NCBI GenBank assembly: GCA_026913215.1
Contig: JAPTYK010000001.1
Location: 3,472,001-3,536,000, forward strand
Origin: Streptomyces diastatochromogenes
Lineage (GTDB): Bacteria > Actinomycetota > Actinomycetes > Streptomycetales > Streptomycetaceae
Length of the DNA: 64,000 nucleotides
Reading direction: 5' to 3'
This document shows positions 1-8,112 of this stretch, in pieces. Below the pieces are notes generated by a model that saw nothing but the letters and a program-made list of their open reading frames with translations, made no database searches and had not been told where the DNA came from. Each line of letters begins with the position of its first letter. Position 1 is the stretch's first letter. A program made the position numbers and the translations under genes.

Positions 1-2448
1 CGGCGCCGCGTCGTCCACCGCCTGGCGGACGCCTACGAGCGCGATGCCCTTGTTGGTCTTCTTGCGGACAACCCCGCGCTCCTCCATGGCTCCGAAGAAC
101 GCGCGCCGGGTCCAGATCTCTTTGGCGGGCAGGTTCTCCGCCGTGCACCAGTCGAGATAGGAGTTGAAGGCGTCCCCGCCCGGCATCTGGGCCGCGTCGT
201 CGCGCTCAAGGACCCCGGGAAAGAAGCCGCTCAGCGCGTCGGAGGTCTCCCGGTACTCCCGCGTGGCGTCCGCGATGACCGGCGGGTCCTGAAGCCCGCC
301 CGCGTACCACTCCATGGCGCCCCGGACCGCCCAGGCCGCGATGCCCTCCGCCTCCGCCGTGAGCTTCTGGTCAAGGTAGGGGTCGCGCTCCTCCGGGGCG
401 AACCACCGCGTGAACGGCAGCATCTTCACGCGGCGCCAGAGACCTTCGTCCTGGCCCCGGAAGCGGGGCTTGTGGTTCGTGGACAGGACGATAAGGAAGC
501 TGGGCTTGAATTCGAAAAACTCTTGCCTCATGAACCGGGCGGACATCATGTCCTTGCCGGACGCCCTCTTGAGGATGGCTTCCGACATCGGCTTTCCGCT
601 CTCACCCTCACTCGCCATCACGAGCCGGGAGCCCCGGAGCGCCGCAATATCGTTCGGGATTCCGCCGCTGGGCCGCTCCTCGAAGGTGGCGAAAGCCGTG
701 GTCTTCGTAACGGACCGAAACACGTTGGTCAGCGTGTCCGTGGCCACGCTCTTCCCGTTGGCGCCCTTCCCCCACAAGATCACGAAGCACTGTTCGGCCA
801 CGCTGCCCGTGATCCCGTACCCCACGAGCCGCCGGAAGTAGTCGGCCAACTCAGGGTGGTTCGGGAAGACTTCGAGCAGGAAGGAGAGCCACCGGGGGCA
901 CTCGGCTTCGGGCCGGTAGTCGATGTCCAGCGCGTACGTAAGTAGGTCGTTCTTGTCGTGGTCGCGCAGCTCCCCGGACCGAAGGTCCACCGTGCCGTTG
1001 GCGAAGGTGAGTAGGTCCGGGTGGGCGTCGAACGCGGACGCGTCCACGTGGACGGACGGGACCGCCCGCAGCTCCCGTATCAGGGAGTCGATATTCCGCG
1101 TCAGGGTGAAGCCCTGGGCGGTCTTCTGAAGCCGGGCCCCGGGGTCGTCCTTGGCCTCCCCGCCCTTCTCCGCGTGCTCCGCGCTCAGCTCAGCGGCTGC
1201 CACGGTCAGGGCGGCGCCCATGTAGTGGATGGCCTGACGGACACGGGTGTCACTGCGCTCCCACACCTTCCCGGTCCACATGTAGAAGCCCAGCCCCGGC
1301 GCGTGCTTGATCGTGCCCCGGGTGAAGGCAACGAGCGCGTGAGCGTTGAGCACGTCGGACGAGCCGTAACGCTCCGCGAACTCCGTCATGAGCCGGACCG
1401 CGCGGGCGGCTTCGTCGGCGTCCGGGACGAGTGCCCCGGTGGTCCCGTCCACGAGCGCGGAGCCGGCGGGCTGGACGGGCCGGGCCGCCTTGACCGCACG
1501 GTGGAGAGCGGAGGGGAAGACCGCCGGATCATCCTCGCGCCACCGGGTCAGATCGTGACCGGCGGTGGGGATGTCCAGCACGAAGACGGACACCCCGTGG
1601 GCGGCAAGGCCCTCCGCCAGGCGCTGGGTGAACCCGGCCCCCGCGTCGTCGTGGTCTCCGGCAACGATGACCTGGGAGCCCTTGAGCCCTTCGGCCAACT
1701 CCCGGATCAACTCCGGGCTCCCGGCCAGGCTCGCGCCCCGCACGGCCACGGAGTCGTACCCCACGGACGTGGCGGTGAGCGCGTCCCCGGGCCCCTCCGT
1801 GAGGATGGTGACCCCGTACCCGCCTCCGCCGCGAAAGACGCCGTAAGCGGTCCAGCGCATCCCTTCGGGGTTCATCAGGCTCAGCCACCGCCCCGGGCAC
1901 TGCCCGGTCAGGTCCCGGCCCTGAAGCCCCCGGATCACCCCGGAGAAGTCCCTCAGCGGCACCGTCAGGCGCGGGTACGCCAGGAACGAGCGGGACCGGT
2001 AGGGGAAGTCCTCGATGGTGTCCCCGTCGTCCACGCCAAGTAGGTGGTCGGCGGCTCCGTCCATGTCGAGACCGAAGCGGCTTGCCGCGTACTGGGCGGC
2101 GCGTCCGGCGGCTTCGTCGTCCAGCCTCCGCAACAGGGTGGCGGACTCCTCGACGTAGCGGGCCAGTGCTGCGGTCTCCGCCACGCCCACGAGCTGGGGG
2201 CGCACGGACGAGACGGTCAGGCCCTCCCCGCCGGAGTTGAACAGGTCCGGGAAGCGGAGCCCCACGGCCCCGATCACGTCTTCGGTCCGGCAGCCGGCCC
2301 GGCAGGTGACGCGGACCTTGTGGTCATCCCCGCGCCAGATCCGAAGGGACGGACGGGAATCGCCGTGCGCGGGGCACAGGGCGAGATAGCCCCCGTCCGC
2401 CTCTTCGGTGACCTGGGAGAACCGGGCGAGTAGGTGAGTGAACAACAT
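1..2448 (-). CDS. P4-type phage DNA primase/helicase (3' end beyond window)
   Basis: The frame is open for 816 codons from ATG 2448 to the window edge. A CHC2-like zinc finger is visible at the N-terminus (C25, H28, C49, C53), a Toprim acidic motif (GDHDDAG) near residues 264-270, and an SF3-helicase Walker A (GKGANGKS) at residues 560-567. This combination makes RNA primers and unwinds the fork in one polypeptide, as in P4 alpha-type and many actinophage replication proteins. The start is preceded by a strong ribosome site (AAGGAGG) and by one copy of the 20-bp promoter-like motif, so it may be transcribed separately from the small genes upstream. The C-terminus and stop codon are not visible. 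Confidence 0.93.
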   Translation of the reverse strand, partial: MLFTHLLARFSQVTEEADGGYLALCPAHGDSRPSLRIWRGDDHKVRVTCRAGCRTEDVIGAVGLRFPDLFNSGGEGLTVSSVRPQLVGVAETAALARYVEESATLLRRLDDEAAGRAAQYAASRFGLDMDGAADHLLGVDDGDTIEDFPYRSRSFLAYPRLTVPLRDFSGVIRGLQGRDLTGQCPGRWLSLMNPEGMRWTAYGVFRGGGGYGVTILTEGPGDALTATSVGYDSVAVRGASLAGSPELIRELAEGLKGSQVIVAGDHDDAGAGFTQRLAEGLAAHGVSVFVLDIPTAGHDLTRWREDDPAVFPSALHRAVKAARPVQPAGSALVDGTTGALVPDADEAARAVRLMTEFAERYGSSDVLNAHALVAFTRGTIKHAPGLGFYMWTGKVWERSDTRVRQAIHYMGAALTVAAAELSAEHAEKGGEAKDDPGARLQKTAQGFTLTRNIDSLIRELRAVPSVHVDASAFDAHPDLLTFANGTVDLRSGELRDHDKNDLLTYALDIDYRPEAECPRWLSFLLEVFPNHPELADYFRRLVGYGITGSVAEQCFVILWGKGANGKSVATDTLTNVFRSVTKTTAFATFEERPSGGIPNDIAALRGSRLVMASEGESGKPMSEAILKRASGKDMMSARFMRQEFFEFKPSFLIVLSTNHKPRFRGQDEGLWRRVKMLPFTRWFAPEERDPYLDQKLTAEAEGIAAWAVRGAMEWYAGGLQDPPVIADATREYRETSDALSGFFPGVLERDDAAQMPGGDAFNSYLDWCTAENLPAKEIWTRRAFFGAMEERGVVRKKTNKGIALVGVRQAVDDAAP

Positions 2449-2470
2449 GTGTGCGTACCTCCTTCACCCG

Positions 2471-2491
2471 GTCTCTGGGGCGCGGATTGCC
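2471..2491 (-). promoter_or_regulatory. Promoter-like motif copy 1, upstream of primase-helicase
   Basis: On the minus strand it reads GGCAATCCGCGCCCCAGAGA, ending about 22 nt before the primase start. It belongs to the family whose best form is GGCAATCGGCACCCCAGACC. Promoter function is inferred from the constant position just 5' of phage genes. Confidence 0.55.
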
Positions 2492-2495
2492 CGCG

Positions 2496-2998
2496 CTACA
2501 GGGCCGTGCGGAGGTCCGCCACGAGCTGGGCGAAGCGGGCCACATCCGTGGTCAGGTACCACCGGGTGGAGTCGATGCCGCGCACCGCCGGGGCGAAGGC
2601 GTACCGCTCCCGCATCTGGGCCGTGGTCAGCCCCATGGCGACGCGGACCCGCGTCCACGTCCTCACCCCGAAGTGCACGCGTCCCAGGCGTACGTTGGCC
2701 CGCCGGAGCTTGTGCACCACCACGCCGTAGGGGTAGCCCGCATGGAACGCCTCAACGTGCGCCTGCCGGAGCCATGTCGGGACCGCCGGGGACTTCACGT
2801 CCTTGCACTCAGGACGAACGGCGGACAGTGCACGTCGCCCACGTCCCTGGCGCCTTCCTGGGCGGCCCGCCTCACGTTGAGGGCAGAGAAGATGTCCTTG
2901 AGCCTGCCCGTGTCGTCCACGAGCCCCAGGGCTTCGTTGAGGTGATCCCGTACGGCGGACTCCCAGGCGGTCCCCCGCGCCTTCGACGGGTTAGCCAA
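2496..2998 (-). pseudogene. PD-(D/E)XK phage nuclease (resolvase-like), frameshifted at the active site
   Basis: Two abutting frames together make one protein of about 167 residues. The first (TTG 2998, overlapping the previous stop) begins MANPSKARGTAWESAVRD and runs to a stop at 2795. The second continues KSPAVPTWLRQAHVEAFHAG and ends at 2496. At about 2808-2812 the minus strand reads GTCCTGAGTGCAAGGACGTG; one extra G would give V-L-E-C-K-D-V-K, the E-x-K half of a PD-(D/E)XK active site, with the Asp supplied by the preceding DVGDVH. The family cuts DNA, in phages typically branched or recombination intermediates. As written, the nuclease is split exactly at its catalytic motif. A deletion error in the sequence is the simplest explanation. 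Confidence 0.7.
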
Positions 2999-3176
2999 GG
3001 TCGGCCCCCTGACGGATCACGGCTCCGCGCGCCATCGCGTGGGCCACGGCGTCCAGGTAGCGGGTCCAGTCGGGGCGTTGCCGCCAGTCGTCCCGCAAGT
3101 GGATTTCGTCTCCGGCGCACGCTTCGCGGATGTCCCCCAGCGGTGGCGCGTCCCCGGCGCTGATTTCGTAGATCAT
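2991..3176 (-). CDS. Small phage early protein, unknown function
   Basis: A 61-residue, charged protein with no recognised domain. Its ATG at 3176 follows a strong purine-rich ribosome site (AAGGGGGAGC). A ~26-bp palindrome lies immediately upstream at 3186-3211. The stop overlaps the TTG start of the nuclease gene, so the two are probably translated together. Confidence 0.7.
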   Translation of the reverse strand: MIYEISAGDAPPLGDIREACAGDEIHLRDDWRQRPDWTRYLDAVAHAMARGAVIRQGADLG

Positions 3177-3185
3177 GCTCCCCCT

Positions 3186-3211
3186 TCAACCGACTCGCGT
3201 GAGTCGCTTGG
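3186..3211. repeat. Phage palindrome copy 1 (imperfect)
   Basis: An imperfect copy of the family with half-site CCAACCGACTCACG. It sits between the genes ending at 3271 and starting at 3176, directly in front of the latter's ribosome site. Probably an operator for a phage regulator, or a transcription-stopping hairpin. Confidence 0.75.
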
Positions 3212-3218
3212 ATATGCC

Positions 3219-3263
3219 GAAGGGCCGGAGCGGCAACCCCAGCGGGTTCCGTCCGGCCCTTCC
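3219..3263 (-). terminator. Hairpin downstream of gene 3271-3555
   Basis: GAAGGGCCGGA and its complement TCCGGCCCTTC form an 11-bp stem around a loop of about 23 nt. It lies just after a phage stop codon. The long loop and missing T-run make terminator function uncertain. Confidence 0.4.
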
Positions 3264-3270
3264 GTGCGGT

Positions 3271-3555
3271 CTACTCGTCGCGCTCGCCCGTCACGTTGGA
3301 CAGGCACAGCCGCGCGTGTTCGTTCGAGATCCATTCCTTCCGGAGACGCTTACGCGGCACGAAGCCGGATTCGGTCCCGGTGGGCTGGACGAGCAGCATG
3401 GGGCGAAGGATGCCGTCCACCTTGCGGACGGTGACCTTCTCAACGATGGCGTCCGCCAGGCGGACCCGGTTGCCCTGGCGGGCCCCGTAGGTGATCAGGT
3501 CTCCCCGGTACAGTTCGTTGCCCGCGTAGTCGGAGACCGTCCCGCGCCTACCCAT
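3271..3555 (-). CDS. Phage early protein, unknown function
   Basis: A 94-residue basic protein starting at ATG 3555 (MGRRGTVSDYAGNELYRGDL). The sequence is beta-rich (GDLITYGARQGNRVRLADA, VEKVTVRKVDG), which suggests a small barrel or DNA-binding fold, but I recognise no family. It overlaps the end of the preceding small gene by 8 bp, so the two are co-transcribed. A hairpin and a palindrome follow its stop. Confidence 0.7.
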   Translation of the reverse strand: MGRRGTVSDYAGNELYRGDLITYGARQGNRVRLADAIVEKVTVRKVDGILRPMLLVQPTGTESGFVPRKRLRKEWISNEHARLCLSNVTGERDE

Positions 3556-3742
3556 AGACGAACTCCTCTTCGTCCACGCCGAAGCGTCGGCGCCGCTCAC
3601 TGATGACGTGCGGGATCTCGCCCGGCTTCCACTCCCAGAGGGGAGCCTTGACCGCCGGGTCCGGCAGGGACCGAAGGAGCGTGGCGAACTCCCCGGTCCC
3701 CGCCTTCGCGGTCAGGAACGAGCCGGGGAGGTACCCGCTCAA
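3548..3742 (-). CDS. Small phage early protein, unknown function
   Basis: A 64-residue protein (MSGYLPGSFLTAKAGTGEFA) with no recognised domain. Its start overlaps the stop of the directionality-factor gene by 4 bp and its stop overlaps the next start, so it lies inside a tightly packed early operon. Confidence 0.7.
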   Translation of the reverse strand: MSGYLPGSFLTAKAGTGEFATLLRSLPDPAVKAPLWEWKPGEIPHVISERRRRFGVDEEEFVYG

Positions 3743-4442
3743 CGCTCCTCTGCAATCGCGTCGTTGTAGGAGCCCAGCACCTCAATCACCGGCTTGCGGA
3801 AGTCCACCTTGATCCCGGCGTTGTTGGTGTAGCTGACGTGTTCCAGGGTCAGCCGGCACAGGGCCTCACCCTCGACGCGGTCAAGGTCGTCCTTGACTTC
3901 GTGGATGACCTCCGCCAGGGTCCACGCCGACGCGATGAGCTTCCCCTTGCCCAGCTCGTAGTCATGGGCCAGACGGAAGCTGACGTTGATGGACGGGGCC
4001 GGGCCGATGCCCTGGCGGGCCGCTTCCTTGCGCTCACTCATGAGCTTCGGGCAGCCGCACGGCTCCCCTTGCGCTCCGGCGGGGACAGGAAGGCCACACC
4101 GTCGCACTCGTGGACCGGACCGGTCCGGCCCCAGAGGATGAGCTTGTCCTCAATGGCCTTGCTGCCCGCAAGGACGATCTCCACGGACGGGGTGTCCGTG
4201 AGGATCTGGAGGTTCATCTCCTTCGTGGGGTCGTACTCCTCGACGGCGCCGCCCAGGAGCTGGGCCACCGCGTCGGCAACGGTCGGGTCGCCGGTCAGCA
4301 CGCGCCAGTTGGCGAGAGAGACCGGCTTCTTCTTGACGACCATGCCGGACCGGAACTGAAACACGTAGTCGTTGCTGAACTCGTGCTCCGGCTTCGGCTT
4401 CGGCTTCGCGTCCGGGTCGGTGGCGAAAATCTGAAGCGCCAT
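3739..4442 (-). CDS. phiC31 Gp3-like recombination directionality factor, frameshifted
   Basis: Two frames form one protein of about 234 residues. The first starts at ATG 4442 (MALQIFATDPDAKPKPKPEH) and contains EYDPTKEMNLQILTD and ILWGRTGPVHECDGVAFLSP. The second resumes at EPCGCPKLMSERK and ends ...EVLGSYNDAIAEER. From memory of the family this is the Gp3-like factor (Pfam Gp3-like), the phiC31 protein that binds the serine integrase and switches it from attP x attB integration to attL x attR excision. The break is near 4060-4070 (PPERKG then EPCGCP), consistent with one lost base. Its partner would be the integrase at 25978-27798. A promoter-like motif lies about 80 nt upstream. If the frameshift is real, the prophage could not excise by itself. 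Confidence 0.8.
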
Positions 4443-4521
4443 GCGCTATCCCCCTGGGGTGTCGGTTGATCAGGGGGAAGGGCGGGGCTCTCAGCCGGCC
4501 GCGCCTTCCCCCTTCACCCGG

Positions 4522-4541
4522 GGTCTAGGGAGCCCATTGCC
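4522..4541 (-). promoter_or_regulatory. Promoter-like motif copy 2, upstream of directionality factor
   Basis: The minus strand reads GGCAATGGGCTCCCTAGACC. It lies between the exonuclease stop (4598) and the directionality-factor start (4442), followed by the CCGGGTGAAGG seen also after copy 1. Confidence 0.6.
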
Positions 4542-4563
4542 CACAGGCTGGGGATAACGCGAA

Positions 4564-4593
4564 CGCCCCCGGCAACCGAAGTCACCGGGGGCG
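4564..4593 (-). terminator. Hairpin after exonuclease gene
   Basis: CGCCCCCGG and CCGGGGGCG form a perfect 9-bp stem with a 12-nt loop, just downstream of the exonuclease stop at 4598. There is no clear T-run. Probably an early-operon terminator placed before the next promoter-like motif. Confidence 0.5.
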
Positions 4594-4597
4594 GGTA

Positions 4598-5440
4598 CTA
4601 CTTGGCGCGGCGCTGGGTGCCGGTCACGAGCTGGGCCGCAGCCTGAGCGATGGCACGGCCTATGACGGTCTTGGACGTTTCGCGGTCCCAGGTGAAGATC
4701 TCCCGGAGCCGCAGGAAGGTGGCGAACACGTCGGCGGAGTCGATGCGGACGGGCTTGAACGCCCACGTCTCGTCCGTGATGTGGAGCACGCACGCGCCAT
4801 CGAACTCCGGCATGGGCTCACTCACGCCCTGGGCGTCGATGATGCGGTCAGCGTGCGCGTACGCGGACATCTGAAGCGCCACGTCCGGGTAGGTCGCCTT
4901 CGATGTCTTCCAGTCCGCGATCACGGTGTGACGCTCCCCGGAGCGGTCCGGGGTCGGCTTGCCCTCTTCGTCCAGCCACACGTTGAGGATGGCGTCGAAC
5001 GAGCCGGCATAGCTGTGCTGATCACTCCACGCCACGTCTTCGGCGCGGACCAACTCCGGGTTTACGGCGGTCAGGAACTCCGCGAAGTTGTCGCGGTACG
5101 GGATGAGGTCCGGGTGCACGCGGCCCAGGGCCTCACCCCGGATCATGCGCTCAAACAGGTCGTGGGCGTCCGACCCCACGTCGGCCCGGCGCTTCGTGTA
5201 CCGCCTGGCGGCGCCCTTGAGGTAGTCAACGGCGCCCTGGCGGTCGCGCTCCGCCATCTGCTGGACGAACGGCAGGGAGTCAACCGCCAGCTCCGCCACC
5301 ATCTTGGCGTTCCAGAACGCAAGGAACGGCTTGGGCAACATGCTGATGATGGACGTGACGCCGGGGACCTTGAGGTCCGGCTTTTCGGGGTCGAAGTAGA
5401 AGCGGCTCCCGCTTCGGCTGATGGTGCGGATCTGGCCCAT
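4598..5440 (-). CDS. RecB/Cas4-type PD-(D/E)XK phage exonuclease
   Basis: 280 residues from ATG 5440. The full RecB-nuclease motif set is present: GSDAH (H93), YAGSFDAI (D149), DWKTS (D176, K178) and QMSAY (Q190, Y194). Such enzymes resect or process DNA ends during phage replication and recombination. It stands between the acidic early protein and the directionality factor and is preceded by a promoter-like motif and a pair of facing iteron arrays, so it may be the first gene of an early transcription unit. An upstream in-frame extension to 5611 runs through those control sequences and is not believed. Confidence 0.85.
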   Translation of the reverse strand: MGQIRTISRSGSRFYFDPEKPDLKVPGVTSIISMLPKPFLAFWNAKMVAELAVDSLPFVQQMAERDRQGAVDYLKGAARRYTKRRADVGSDAHDLFERMIRGEALGRVHPDLIPYRDNFAEFLTAVNPELVRAEDVAWSDQHSYAGSFDAILNVWLDEEGKPTPDRSGERHTVIADWKTSKATYPDVALQMSAYAHADRIIDAQGVSEPMPEFDGACVLHITDETWAFKPVRIDSADVFATFLRLREIFTWDRETSKTVIGRAIAQAAAQLVTGTQRRAK

Positions 5441-5480
5441 GGGCCGGGCCCCTTCGGGCTCGTGGTGGGTGGTACACCAC

Positions 5481-5501
5481 GGGTCTGGGGAGCGCATTGC
5501 C
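5481..5501 (-). promoter_or_regulatory. Promoter-like motif copy 3, upstream of exonuclease
   Basis: The minus strand reads GGCAATGCGCTCCCCAGACC, ending about 40 nt before the exonuclease start. It is only 6 bp from an 8-bp iteron array, so promoter and putative operator are contiguous here. Confidence 0.6.
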
Positions 5502-5507
5502 CAGGCG

Positions 5508-5611
5508 GTGACGGAGTGACGCGGTGGCGCGGCCTCCGGGATGCCTACTAGATATGAGTGGTTGGTCTTCTGTCCGGAACAGAACTTCTCGTCATTCCGG
5601 CACTTCGTCAC
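5508..5611. repeat. Facing arrays of 8-bp iterons (locus A)
   Basis: Array one, on the plus strand, is GTGACGGA / GTGACGCG / GTGGCGCG at 5508-5531. Array two, at 5588-5611, reads on the minus strand GTGACGAA / GTGCCGGA / ATGACGAG. The two point towards each other across about 56 bp, which also contains the inverted repeat TTCTGT-N5-ACAGAA at 5568-5584. The same arrangement recurs at 25713-25819. Likely a multimeric binding site for a phage regulator or replication protein. Confidence 0.65.
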
Positions 5612-5629
5612 CGCCCCGCGCCGAACATG

Positions 5630-5670
5630 CCGAAGCCCCGCCGGTCCGCTGGGGACTGACGGGGCTTCGG
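5630..5670 (-). terminator. Terminator hairpin after gene 5692-6971
   Basis: CCGAAGCCCCG (5630-5640) pairs with CGGGGCTTCGG (5660-5670), an 11-bp perfect stem 22 bp beyond the stop of the acidic early protein. Confidence 0.6.
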
Positions 5671-5691
5671 GTCGGGACGGAGACCGGTGGA

Positions 5692-6971
5692 TCAGATCAT
5701 GTTGGCCAGGGCCTCAGCGCGCTTGGCCAGTTCGTTCAGGCGGTTGCGGACCTTGCGCTTCTGGTGACCGGTGAGCTTGCCCGCGTTCTTCTCCGCCTTG
5801 TCCAGCTCCCCGCGATGGTGGTGAGGTAGTTCTCAAGGCGGACTTCGGGGGTCAGGCGGGAGTCATCGGCGCCGCTTCCCTGTGCGGCACGAAGGGCGGC
5901 CCGGCGCTCCCGCTCCACCTCTGTGCGGCCCTTGCGCGGGAGGTCGATGCCCTTGGACGCGTACAGGGCGTAGACCGCCTCCGCGATGCTTGCGGGGCTC
6001 TCGTCCGTCTCCTTCTCCTTCGCCTTCAGGTACGCGGCAGCGGCCTCCGGGTAGTACGTCTCCGCCTCCTTGAGACCGGCCTCCTTGTCCGCGTCCAGGG
6101 CGCGAAGGTAGCCCACGAGCGTGTCACTGTTCTTGTTGCGGACGGCACGCTTGAGCGACTTGAGGATGTCCGCCTTGTCCACGTCATCGTCACTGATCTG
6201 TTCAGCCACCTCTACGTAGACGAGACCGGCATGGTTCCGCGTGTACTTCTGGATGGCGGGCAGATCCGGGATGCCGAACTTGTTGAGGGTCTTCTTGCGC
6301 ATGGTCAACTGGATTACGGAGACCTTCTCCGCGATCTTCTGAGCTTCGACGCCCAGGTTGACGGCGGACGAGACATGGGCGGACGCCTCCGTGATCAGCG
6401 CGGCCACGTCCGCCGGGATGACGAGCGGTTCCCCGTCGCCTTCGTCGTCTTCGTCGTCGTCTTCGTCGTCCCCGTCTTCGGCGTCCCGGGTGGCCACCTC
6501 CGCACCCTTGTCCCCCTCCGCCTCCGTGTCGCCCTGGGGCTCGTCCCCGGCGGGCTCGTCGTCGGCGGGAAGCTGCGGTTGGAGCGCCACCTTGAGGGCG
6601 TCGCGCAGCTCGTTGCGGAGGGCGACCGACCCCTTGCCCTTGATCTCCTTGAGAAGCCCCTCCGTCTCCTCAACGATCTCGGCAATGCCGCTCTCGTCCC
6701 CGCCGTTGGCGACCATGACGCGGATGCGCTCCAGGTTCGCGTTGACGGTGTCCTTGATCGCGTCGTTGGCGGTCATCTCGTACTTCTCCCCGGTGTCGCG
6801 GTTCTCAATGGTGATCTGTAGTTCCGACTCGCGCCGGCGGGCGGTCTCGAACATGTCCAGCGCCGCCCGGCGCGCTCCCTCTTCGTCGGAATGCGGGTGA
6901 GCGGCTTTGATGCCGTTCCCGACCCAGACGAACGACAGGCGCCACGGTAGGCGCTGCCCCTTCTTCGGCAT
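5692..6971 (-). CDS. Large acidic phage early protein, unknown function, frameshifted near C-terminus
   Basis: About 426 residues starting MPKKGQRLPWRLSFVWVGNG at 6971. The N-terminal 60 residues look like a small folded domain. A central very acidic stretch (EDGDDEDDDEDDEGDGE) follows, then a helical, Lys/Glu-rich second half. The open frame derails near 5815 after ENYLTTIAG; the adjacent frame continues LDKAEKNAGKLTGHQKRKVRNR and ends ...EALANMI at 5692, so one base is probably missing. I do not recognise a family. Position beside a dNMP kinase and an exonuclease argues for a role in phage DNA metabolism. A palindrome copy lies about 100 bp upstream. Confidence 0.75.
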
Positions 6972-7067
6972 GGCTGCCCTTCTGGGAAACGATCACGTCC
7001 CGCGATTCCCCCCGGGCCGTGTTTTCTGGAAAACCGTAGCACCAACTTGGCGGGCCCATAACCACTT

Positions 7068-7093
7068 TCAAGCGACTCACGCGAGACAGTTGG
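7068..7093. repeat. Phage palindrome copy 2 (degenerate)
   Basis: A weaker copy of the CGACTCACG-centred palindrome, between the dNMP kinase stop and the acidic early gene. It overlaps the start of a short direct duplication (GTTGGATGCGACGAA / GTTGGATACGACGAA). Confidence 0.6.
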
Positions 7094-7136
7094 ATGCGAC
7101 GAAGCCCGCGCGACCCCCCGGTTGGATACGACGAAA

Positions 7137-7162
7137 GCCCCCCACCCGTGAGGGTGAGGGGC
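7137..7162 (-). terminator. Terminator hairpin after dNMP kinase
   Basis: Seven bases before the kinase stop coordinate: GCCCC..ACCC pairs with GGGT..GGGGC (about 10 bp, one mismatch, loop GTGA). On the minus strand the stem is followed by TTTCG. Confidence 0.5.
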
Positions 7163-7168
7163 CATCGG

Positions 7169-7747
7169 TCACCGGTAGCTGACGAGCCGGTCAGCGGCGC
7201 AGCGCAGATCCGCCAGGGTTCCGGTGTTGGTGAGCGTCACGTCCGCCGGGTGGGCGTCAAGCTCCGTCTCACTCTCGTGGGACGCGTTGGCGCCCAGGTG
7301 CGGGGCGGAGGGGCGGTTCACCCGAACGAGTGTGAAGCCCCGGTTCTTCAGGGCCTGGGCCTCGTTGACGTGCCGCACGTCGGTCACGACCACCGGCAGG
7401 TTCCAGGAGTCGGCCACGGCCACGCGGTCCATGGCGAGCCCCACCCAGTAACCCGCGTCCTCCTTGCGCACCGCCGACCCCATGCGCTGAAGCGTGCGCC
7501 GGATCTCCGGGCTTCGGCGCTTGGCCCCGTCCCAGCCGAAGCGGTTGACCACGTCGGACAGGCGGACCGGTACGGGGCCGTACCCGGCGGGCTCGTAGGT
7601 GACCACCGGGTCAACCCGGAGGGCCATCTCCTTGAGCGGGTCCGCGAAGGCCACCCGCGTGAACGCCCACCGGCGTACGAGCCGGCGCCCGATCTCGTCC
7701 TTGCCCGCCCCGGCCCGGCCCATGAGTGCGATGTGTCGGTACGTCAT
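7169..7747 (-). CDS. Phage deoxynucleoside monophosphate kinase
   Basis: 192 residues with an N-terminal P-loop (GRAGAGKD, residues 10-17) and the dNMP-kinase-like pattern FADPLKEMAL followed by ...LQRMGSAVRKEDAGYWVGLA and VVVTDVRHVNEAQAL. These proteins phosphorylate dNMPs to raise precursor supply for phage replication and are common in actinophages. The start at 7747 follows GAAGGGGACTGGG. A promoter-like motif lies 34 nt upstream, so the gene is probably transcribed apart from the holin before it. Confidence 0.85.
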   Translation of the reverse strand: MTYRHIALMGRAGAGKDEIGRRLVRRWAFTRVAFADPLKEMALRVDPVVTYEPAGYGPVPVRLSDVVNRFGWDGAKRRSPEIRRTLQRMGSAVRKEDAGYWVGLAMDRVAVADSWNLPVVVTDVRHVNEAQALKNRGFTLVRVNRPSAPHLGANASHESETELDAHPADVTLTNTGTLADLRCAADRLVSYR

Positions 7748-7780
7748 CCCAGTCCCCTTCGGTGATGTGCTCTCACCGGG

Positions 7781-7800
7781 GGTCTGGGGTGCCGATTGCC
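7781..7800 (-). promoter_or_regulatory. Promoter-like motif copy 4 (best match), upstream of dNMP kinase
   Basis: The minus strand reads GGCAATCGGCACCCCAGACC. It begins at the holin stop codon and ends 34 nt before the kinase start, the cleanest family member. Confidence 0.65.
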
Positions 7801-8006
7801 TACGGCCGGTACTGGCCGGTGTACGCGGCCAGGGTCTTGCGGTCCTCAACGCGCTGGACCGCCTCACCGGTGCCCAGGACCGCCGCGACCACGCCCAGGA
7901 TGAGAGCGGACGGGATGGACGGGACGAAGTGGGCCACGAGCGCCAGGAGCGCCACAGCCACGGTGTAGATCCGGGCAACGTGCTTCTGTGCGAACTCCAC
8001 GATCAT
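7800..8006 (-). CDS. Phage holin
   Basis: 68 residues (MIVEFAQKHVARIYTVAVAL...) with two hydrophobic segments, roughly residues 12-28 and 32-48, and a charged C-terminal tail. Size, topology and position directly after the endolysin fit a holin, which forms the membrane lesion that lets the endolysin out. The 107 bp between endolysin and holin show no convincing gene. Confidence 0.75.
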   Translation of the reverse strand: MIVEFAQKHVARIYTVAVALLALVAHFVPSIPSALILGVVAAVLGTGEAVQRVEDRKTLAAYTGQYRP

Positions 8007-8112
8007 GCGGGTACCCCTGTAGTTGCTGTGAGTGATGATGAGCGCCGCGCCGTGGGCCAGCTCGTCCACGGCCGGGCTCGTGCGCCGCCTCACGCGGCAC
8101 GCTGGGTGACGG

